Assembly (NCBI GenBank): GCA_964482515.1
Contig: CAYZXT010000002.1
Location: 143,886-207,885 of the forward strand
DNA length: 64,000 nt
Direction of reading: 5' to 3'
Source: CAYZXT01 sp964482515
GTDB lineage: Bacteria; Elusimicrobiota; Elusimicrobia; FEN-1173
Positions 58,901 through 64,000 of the stretch are shown in pieces (the stretch's first letter is position 1; the number at the start of each line of letters is the position of its first letter). A program made the translations under genes and the position numbers. The notes beneath the pieces are model-generated. The model was not told the DNA's origin. It saw only the letters and a list, made by a program, of their open reading frames with translations, and ran no database searches.

Positions 58901-61107
58901 AGGTGATGGTCGTCATCCTCTATGCCGCCTACAACGTCCGGCGCCTTCGCATGGTGGCGCGCGGCAAGGGGCAGGCGCGGGATCAAAACTCGGAGGCCCT
59001 GGCGGAACAACGGGATTGGCTGACCATCATCGAGGAGCGCGTCCTGCAGCGCTACATTGAGGTGGCGAAGAAGCTCGGCAACGTCAAAGAGGTCAACGCC
59101 ATGGATGATGAGGAGGCTGTCCTGGCCCTGTACTGGCTGGGAAAGCTGAGCCATATCAGTACGCCAACAATGAACACGCTGAAGCAAATGGGCTTCGCCG
59201 AGCCCGCCGCACTCTACGATGAGATCCAGGAGCTTATTAAGAAGGATCTGGCGGACCGTTTCTGGAATTTGGACCCCACCCCCCAAATGCAGTCCAGCCG
59301 GTTCGCCCACTATCCTGTGGGGGAAATCTTCAACAAGGTCTACATAGGGACGGAGTCCGAGCAATCGGCGCTGGCCGAGTCGGTGGAAAGGCTTCTGGCA
59401 AGCATGGGCGGCCTGATGACGCCGACGGCCCACCAAGCGCTCGAGACGCCCAGGTTCGTGAATGTTGACGGCACGGACGGGGTCGCACGCCGCCTGGCCG
59501 TCCACGACCTTTATTCCCAGGAGAAGGCCATCCCGCTGAAGGATTTCCTGAAGCTGATGGTGGATTGGGGGGAAATGGATGCGGCCCGGTCGTTGATCCT
59601 CCGCCTTTTTTCCATCATCAACGACTCCGCGCGCCGCGGCATCGTCGTGGACCCCCGCTGGATGGAAAAATACGGAATCATCATGCGCGGCAACGAGCAA
59701 TTGGTGGCCATCGGTCTGGACGGCGCAAGCGGGGACATCGGGGCCTACGATCCTTCCGCCTACTTGAACGAAGAGGTTTATCTATACACGAGCGATCACC
59801 GGGATATGAGATGGTTCGAGCCGTTGAAGCCGTTTTATCTGGAGCACGCGAACAATAAAAATTTTCTTCCCACCAAGGAAAGGTACGCCGCGAAGTACGC
59901 CGCTTTTTTCGGGCCCGACCCCGACAAGAGGCACTGGGCGCCCGTGCCCGCGCCGGTGGACTGGCGTTTGGACGCGAAAATCCTACGCGAGGTCATCAAC
60001 CCCAGGACGCATCCGGAAAACCTGAAAAGGTTGAAGAGGCTTTGGCTGAAGTCCCGGGGAGCACGTTCCTGGGAGAGGCTCCTATGGATCAAAATGTACC
60101 TTGACGCCATTTACGCGAGAGGCACGCCCAATTACAAATTGGTGGAGCGGGTTTACCGGGAGCTGACGGACCGCCCGGAGCTGGCGGAGCTTTCCTTGGA
60201 GGAGCTGCAGTCCATCGTCAACGGGTTCCTGGAGGATGAATGGCGGAGTCGGGAGGGGAAGGAATGGGAGGACGCATCGAAGCCCCTTCCGGCGGAGGCC
60301 GAAAAAGATTTGTCGGAGATGACCACCGAGCTGACGCGTTACGCGGAACTGTCGGTCCCGGATCGATCCCCGCCCGGTTCGACGGGAGGGGGGAACGCTT
60401 TGTTGTTCGGATCCATCGGGGCGTCTCTGTCTCAGGGGTGGGGATCGGCCCTGGGGGTGGCGTCCGCGGGCGGGGATATTCTTCCCGCGTGGCTTTCCAC
60501 GGTGTTGATCGTCGCGCTGTTGGCGATCGCGGCCGCGGTCATTTTCCGGAAGATGCGTTTGACCTTTTTCCTCCCCCCATTCCTGGGGACGGTCCGGGGA
60601 ATGGCCGATTCGCAAATCGCCATCATGGACGTTTCCGGCTGGAGGGATCTGTCCGCCGCCGACCGGGCGTCTTATATATCGGCGATGTCCGGTGTCGGGG
60701 CGAAAGGGACGGTCATTTTGCTGACGGAAGACGGCCGGGCCCCCGCCGACGTCGTCGATGCTTTCACTTCCGCCGAACGCTCCGAAGCGGGCGGAAATTT
60801 GATCGTGCTCCCATGGCGCGAAACTGAACGCAATGCTTTCGTAATCGGGCCGGGAGGCCGCGCGGTCCTGGACGCCCGGCGCGTCGTCGGTTTGGCGCGC
60901 GCGGAAAGGCCCGATCTGTCGGCGGACCATATCGCCGCGATCATCACCTTCGCGGGACAGGAACCCTGGGACGCGGAAAGCGTTCCGGAACAAACCGATT
61001 TCCTGATGGGGCGGGGCGGGCGCTTCTACCGGATCCCCGTCCGCCTTTTGTCGCAATACCTCCAGTGGCAATGGGGCGTGCAGCGGTTCATCGAGCGGTT
61101 CGCCTAA
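55939..61107 (+). CDS. Giant membrane fusion: EreA/ChaN-like region and PRK-like kinase domain
   Basis: A 1722-residue protein with no recognisable full-length relative. Residues 1-35 are a signal or anchor (SIAFGVALALAWSSL). Residues 75-500 resemble the EreA/ChaN/TraB-like fold: LIRDAHAVPSAQ (His92), VGLEGAFG (Glu124), VTGGFHADGV (His479). Two hydrophobic segments lie at about 639-667. A P-loop kinase domain follows: Walker A GLGGSGKTT (752-760), FNAPIFDQSSRGR (about 842), VEGIFSVLDEE (about 970), an uridine-kinase/PRK pattern. A C-terminal helix lies at about 1516-1537. GTG 55939 follows AGGGAG. Domain calls are by pattern only. Confidence 0.7.
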   Translation: MADALPRKHIRSIAFGVALALAWSSLSAPWVEANFRTERRPSDSSPAAADVFPADKLSDILRLLPPAFGSVRFLGYNEDPGKPFIILIRDAHAVPSAQKSIARILDYLGAAASSPGRPLLVGLEGAFGPLDVDGYRRAGRPEHVRVAADYLLSRKRINGTEYHAITTPRAPVLWGVETPSLYEKNVRAYLEERPLKALLEERLDRWELAVENLSAKLLPEKLWRLENDLRDFNGGRLSLTDIVRRLDCAGLVPAGRYPNLVRLMEIADIEAKFSSGRIRPERDRLIEGLAGKLSMSEMDEVLSDAAEFRSGRMGDLDYFEKWADLASRAGISPDEMPGLKERLSASRLTAELDYERMLGELNRAIESRLRLAPAGAARELLQIADDLRCLKSVSQNRLSPEQWRNYAVRRAEVLRLPERLAALSPGTEIDVPPLAKLAGPFERFYRAAEARNRALAGNLWAKARLSGDRAAVLVTGGFHADGVESLLKEMGARVAVVTPSMEPGRINSRYMESFARDPDAIRGALSTSRSTLALMANLNAPETYAMAGVIAGALDALENGGTGRTEGIAISREDGRVLAEDPKTGIRVLAGELPDLKTLRESLRLPVLDLFHIPNSKRALAVLGAAKRFGGASLRRPLAVGAILALACILLGRPEWIGFVVLLGVVSPPSYETSASGALRGDALRAQLAKEAKHGVMDYKMLKWRQLFRLTGRVHWEADLEQRILPALRKAVNGKDKAGLAQVLIALLLIAGLGGSGKTTVLSVYDERINEEIDGLLTAFFSTDNVLLEKKAMKGEPGLPPVFPGLDREPDNSGQPTEFPMKKFQADRVAPFLWTAVKGKPFNAPIFDQSSRGRDRLFMNADGFVVAASRKSQFVLDEDALRRLQDGPDGKLEFPLGSLTAEARLEENDIVVRVLDTDHRLVNYADYLKSGAKSGTVAVLVEGELPQVITNNKQASILQTIDARGKLLIVEGIFSVLDEELLKINDPQVMVVILYAAYNVRRLRMVARGKGQARDQNSEALAEQRDWLTIIEERVLQRYIEVAKKLGNVKEVNAMDDEEAVLALYWLGKLSHISTPTMNTLKQMGFAEPAALYDEIQELIKKDLADRFWNLDPTPQMQSSRFAHYPVGEIFNKVYIGTESEQSALAESVERLLASMGGLMTPTAHQALETPRFVNVDGTDGVARRLAVHDLYSQEKAIPLKDFLKLMVDWGEMDAARSLILRLFSIINDSARRGIVVDPRWMEKYGIIMRGNEQLVAIGLDGASGDIGAYDPSAYLNEEVYLYTSDHRDMRWFEPLKPFYLEHANNKNFLPTKERYAAKYAAFFGPDPDKRHWAPVPAPVDWRLDAKILREVINPRTHPENLKRLKRLWLKSRGARSWERLLWIKMYLDAIYARGTPNYKLVERVYRELTDRPELAELSLEELQSIVNGFLEDEWRSREGKEWEDASKPLPAEAEKDLSEMTTELTRYAELSVPDRSPPGSTGGGNALLFGSIGASLSQGWGSALGVASAGGDILPAWLSTVLIVALLAIAAAVIFRKMRLTFFLPPFLGTVRGMADSQIAIMDVSGWRDLSAADRASYISAMSGVGAKGTVILLTEDGRAPADVVDAFTSAERSEAGGNLIVLPWRETERNAFVIGPGGRAVLDARRVVGLARAERPDLSADHIAAIITFAGQEPWDAESVPEQTDFLMGRGGRFYRIPVRLLSQYLQWQWGVQRFIERFA

Positions 61108-61134
61108 ACGCCCAAGGCGTTCCCGCCGTGCATA

Positions 61135-61143
61135 TGCTAAAAT
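61135..61143 (+). promoter_or_regulatory. Extended -10 promoter of the ABC-F gene
   Basis: TGC-TAAAAT (61135-61143) just after the giant gene, giving a leader of about 50 nt that ends in GGAAGGA before ATG 61199. Confidence 0.5.
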
Positions 61144-61198
61144 AGGCCCTCTTCGAGCATCCCTCGAATAAATCCCGCTTATTTTCGGAAGGACAACA

Positions 61199-63028
61199 AT
61201 GCTGACCCTGAGAAACGTCCATAAAGCCTTCGGTACGCAGGTCATTTTGGAGGACGCATCGCTCCAGATGAACGAAGGGGACCGCTTCGCCCTCATGGGT
61301 CCGAACGGGGCCGGAAAATCCACTTTGTTCCGCATGTTGCTGGGCCAGCAGGAACCCGACGCCGGCGAGATCATCATCCGCAGCGATCTGACGATCGGGC
61401 ACCTGCCGCAGGAGAATTCGGATTTTCTCGGCGGGACCGTGGTCGAGGAAACGGTCGCGACGGTTTGGGACACGCTGGACGACGTCCGGCATTCCCACGA
61501 TGAGCGCCGCGCCGCCGAGGCGAAGAAGATCCTGATGGGGCTGGGGTTCCGCGTGACGGACTTCGACCGGCCCGTTGAAAACCTTTCCGGCGGCTGGCGC
61601 ATGCGCGTGGCCATCGCGCGCCTGCTGCTCCAGAACCCCGACGTGATGCTTCTGGACGAGCCCACCAACCACCTCGACATCGAATCCCTGCTTTGGTTTC
61701 AGGATTATTTGCAGCACTGGCGCGGCACGATCCTGCTGATCTCCCACGACCGCGCTTTCGTGAACGCCATCGTCCAGGGAATTTTGGACCTGCGCGACCA
61801 CAAGATCCACCGCTATCCCGGCGACTACGACCATTTCCTGGCGGTGCGGGAGCAGGAAGCGGAGCAGCTTTTGGCCGCCTATGAGCGACAGAAAAAGGAG
61901 ATCGCGGACATGGAGGAGTTTATCTCCCGATTCCGCGCCTCCGCGGCCAAGGCGCCCCAGGTGCAGAGCCGGATCAAGATGCTCGAGAAGATGGAGCGGA
62001 TCGAGATCCCCCCCGAGATCAAAAAGGTGAAGATACGATTTCCCCAGCCGTCGCGCACCGGCGCGCGGGTCCTGGCGCTGAAGAACGCGTCCAAGTCCTA
62101 CGGGCCTGTCAAGGTTTACGAGAATCTGGATTTCGAACTGCACCGCGGACAGAAGGTGGCCTTCGTGGGGCACAACGGCGCGGGAAAATCCACGCTGCTG
62201 AAGGTGTTGGCCGGCGTGCTTCCGCTGGACAGCGGGGAGCGCGTGCTGGGACTCAACGCGGAAGTGGGCTATTTCGCGCAGCACCGCGTGGAGATGCTGA
62301 AGAGCGACCGCACCGTGGAGCAGGAAGCCAACGACACCAAGCGCATGAACCCGGACCTGTTCACGCGCACGGTGCTCGGCACGTTCCTCTTCCGCGGCGA
62401 CAGCATCTACAAGAAAGTCAGCGTCCTGAGCGGCGGAGAGAAAAGCCGCCTCGCGCTGGTGAAGCTGCTCCTCGATCCGCCCAACGCGCTCTTCCTGGAT
62501 GAGCCGACCACTCACTTGGACATGGCCAGCGTGGAAGCCCTCGTCCAGGCGCTGAAGGACTACGAAGGCACCCTTTGTTTCATCAGCCATGACCTGTATT
62601 TCGTGAACTCCCTGGCGGACCACATCCTCCACGTGGAAGGCGGCAAGGTCACGCTCTATCCCGGGAACTATGAATATTTTCAGCGCCGCATCGCGCAAAA
62701 GGCCGAGGAAGAGGCGGAAGGCGACAGCGCTCCGTCCGCGGTGGCGCCCAAGCCGACGCCGTCTCCCGCGTTTCCCTTCCAGGCGAAACCTTCCGGCGCG
62801 GACAACAATAAGGCGAAGGAGAATCTCAAGGTGCGGGACAAAAAGCGCCGCCAGCTGAACGCGTCGATCCGCGAGCTGGAGGACGATCTTTTGAAATTAA
62901 CGACCAAGCAGGCGTCGATCTTCGTCCAGAGCGATTACCAGAAGCTGATGGAGCTGGACGAGTCCATCAAACGCGTCGAAAAAGAACTCGCGGAGGCCAA
63001 GCAAGAGCTGGCGAAGCTGATGGCGTGA
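61199..63028 (+). CDS. ABC-F family ATPase
   Basis: A 609-residue soluble protein with two ABC domains and no membrane helices, i.e. a ribosome-acting ABC-F protein. Walker A motifs are GPNGAGKSTLFRMLLG (about 37) and GHNGAGKSTLLKVLAG (about 325). Signatures are NLSGGWRMR and LSGGEKSRLA, and LLLISHDRAF and ISHDLYF are the switch regions. The helical P-site interaction motif lies between the domains (about 225-260). A charged coiled-coil C-terminus (about 540-609) resembles the Uup type. The particular role (translation rescue or antibiotic protection) is undefined. Confidence 0.93.
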   Translation: MLTLRNVHKAFGTQVILEDASLQMNEGDRFALMGPNGAGKSTLFRMLLGQQEPDAGEIIIRSDLTIGHLPQENSDFLGGTVVEETVATVWDTLDDVRHSHDERRAAEAKKILMGLGFRVTDFDRPVENLSGGWRMRVAIARLLLQNPDVMLLDEPTNHLDIESLLWFQDYLQHWRGTILLISHDRAFVNAIVQGILDLRDHKIHRYPGDYDHFLAVREQEAEQLLAAYERQKKEIADMEEFISRFRASAAKAPQVQSRIKMLEKMERIEIPPEIKKVKIRFPQPSRTGARVLALKNASKSYGPVKVYENLDFELHRGQKVAFVGHNGAGKSTLLKVLAGVLPLDSGERVLGLNAEVGYFAQHRVEMLKSDRTVEQEANDTKRMNPDLFTRTVLGTFLFRGDSIYKKVSVLSGGEKSRLALVKLLLDPPNALFLDEPTTHLDMASVEALVQALKDYEGTLCFISHDLYFVNSLADHILHVEGGKVTLYPGNYEYFQRRIAQKAEEEAEGDSAPSAVAPKPTPSPAFPFQAKPSGADNNKAKENLKVRDKKRRQLNASIRELEDDLLKLTTKQASIFVQSDYQKLMELDESIKRVEKELAEAKQELAKLMA

Positions 63029-63091
63029 TGAGGTGTCATTGCGAGGCCGATGGTGACAACTTTCCGTCTATCTCTGCCGTCCCGATTCTTG

Positions 63092-63097
63092 TATAGT
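63092..63097 (+). promoter_or_regulatory. -10 element of the DEAD-box gene (leaderless type)
   Basis: TATAGT (63092-63097) lies 7 bases before the ATG at 63105, with no Shine-Dalgarno sequence in the gap and no clear -35. Confidence 0.45.
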
Positions 63098-63104
63098 TAT
63101 CCCT

Positions 63105-64000
63105 ATGTCATTCACTAAATTCCATATCCATCCCGACGTCATGAAGGGCATCCGCGCCATGGGATTCACCGAGCCCACGCCGGTCCAGGCCCAGGCCATT
63201 CCGATGTTCACCGAAAGCAAGGACATCCTCGTCTCGTCGGCGACGGGCAGCGGCAAGACCGCGGCCTTCCTGATCCCGCTCATGACGCGGCTGCTGGAAA
63301 ACCCCAAGCCCGGCCTGCAGATTTTGATCTTGGAACCGACGCGCGAACTCGCCGCCCAGGTGGAGACCCATTTCCGCGACCTGGCGCGGTTCACGCCCCT
63401 CAGCTGCGCCGTGATTACCGGCGGATCGAGCTTCAAGGCCCAGCTGGACGTTGTCAACCGCGGCGCCCAGGTCATCGTGGCCACGCCCGGCCGTTTGCTG
63501 GACCATCTCCACAGCCGTTCGTTCAGCCTCACCGGCATCCACAGCCTGGTTTTGGACGAAGCGGACCGGATGCTCGACATGGGTTTCGCGCCGGACCTTA
63601 AGGCGATCCTGCGCTATCTACCGGAGCAGCGGCAGACATTGCTTTTCTCCGCCACCATGCCGCCGCAGATCGAACAGCTTTCGCACCTGGCGCTGAAAGA
63701 CCATCTTCGTTTGGACCTGGGGACGCGGGCGACGCCGCCTTCCTCCATTTCCCAGATGCTTTATCCCATCAACCACCAGCAGAAGGACGAGCTGCTTCTT
63801 AGGATACTGAAGCAGGTGGAAATCCAGTCCGTGATCGTTTTCTGCCGCACCAAGGTCAACGCGGATTATGTTTCCAGTTATCTTCGCAACCGCGGCATGG
63901 TGGTCGGCACGCTGCATTCGGATTACAGCCAGGCGCTCCGCACGCGCACGCTGGAGGATTTCCGCCACAAGAAATACCAGATCCTCGTGGCCACGGACAT
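63105..64000 (+). CDS. DEAD-box RNA helicase, 3' end beyond the window
   Basis: The first 298 codons of a DEAD-box RNA helicase, running off the right edge. From ATG 63105 the motifs appear in order: the Q-motif EPTPVQAQAIP, the Walker A SATGSGKTAAFL, PTRELA, TPGRLL, DEADRMLDMGF, SAT, and the start of domain 2 with VIVFCRTK and LHSDYSQ. RhlE is the nearest type by eye. The likely role is RNA remodelling in ribosome assembly or decay. A TATAGT 7 bases before the ATG suggests a leaderless transcript. Confidence 0.92.
   Translation, partial: MSFTKFHIHPDVMKGIRAMGFTEPTPVQAQAIPMFTESKDILVSSATGSGKTAAFLIPLMTRLLENPKPGLQILILEPTRELAAQVETHFRDLARFTPLSCAVITGGSSFKAQLDVVNRGAQVIVATPGRLLDHLHSRSFSLTGIHSLVLDEADRMLDMGFAPDLKAILRYLPEQRQTLLFSATMPPQIEQLSHLALKDHLRLDLGTRATPPSSISQMLYPINHQQKDELLLRILKQVEIQSVIVFCRTKVNADYVSSYLRNRGMVVGTLHSDYSQALRTRTLEDFRHKKYQILVATD

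Overview
The window is a gene-dense, mostly plus-strand stretch of a GC-rich (by eye about 60 %) bacterial chromosome around the replication origin. The organism should be Gram-negative and diderm: there is a TolC-type outer-membrane factor, a probable outer-membrane barrel, a periplasmic NrfHA nitrite reductase and many exported proteins. I cannot assign it with certainty. The very large exported fusion protein, the tail-fibre-like G-I-G-T-T-S-P repeats, the DapL lysine route and the divergent proteins point to an uncultured lineage such as Elusimicrobiota or Omnitrophota. This is inference, not proof.

Layout. 1-537 is an AT-rich gap ending in an argG promoter and a terminator-like hairpin. 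538-7.8 kb: argG-argH joined by ATGA overlaps to a TolC-like factor, a patatin lipase and a TPR protein. 6.5-12 kb: a complete diaminopimelate/lysine operon (lysA-dapF-dapA-dapB-small membrane gene-dapL). 12-17.9 kb: trmJ-like methylase, folK, panB, hydrolase, panC, nadB, chorismate mutase. 17.9-23 kb: uvrA, a minus-strand ECF sigma factor, a DCC protein, an exported Spy-like protein, and rfbC. 23-42 kb is the origin cluster: mnmG-rsmG-rhomboid, two parS sites, parA-parB, two exported proteins, a coiled-coil protein, oriC (31937-32221), dnaA, dnaN, recF, dciA-like, gyrB, an exported protein, gyrA, then a strong terminator. 42.4-44.7 kb: an archease relative, a stand-alone sensory domain and serS. 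44.8-49.3 kb is an AT-richer islet of exported proteins, ending in a diverged copy of the serS 3' end. 49.3-53.9 kb: a LapA-like protein, a minus-strand signalling and pseudouridine-synthase group, an outer-membrane protein and purU. 53.9-55.8 kb: nrfH-nrfA. 55.9-61.1 kb: one 1722-residue membrane protein. 61.2-64.0 kb: an ABC-F ATPase and a DEAD-box helicase that runs off the end.

How it works together. The window gives amino-acid, pantothenate, folate and NAD biosynthesis, plus the core replication, segregation and topology set. NrfHA implies ammonifying nitrite respiration or nitrite detoxification. The observations most worth following are the giant protein (an EreA/ChaN-like N-terminal region fused to a uridine-kinase-like P-loop domain), the serS-associated islet, and a promoter plus intrinsic terminator lying inside oriC ahead of dnaA. 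No tRNA, rRNA, CRISPR array, transposase or integrase was found.
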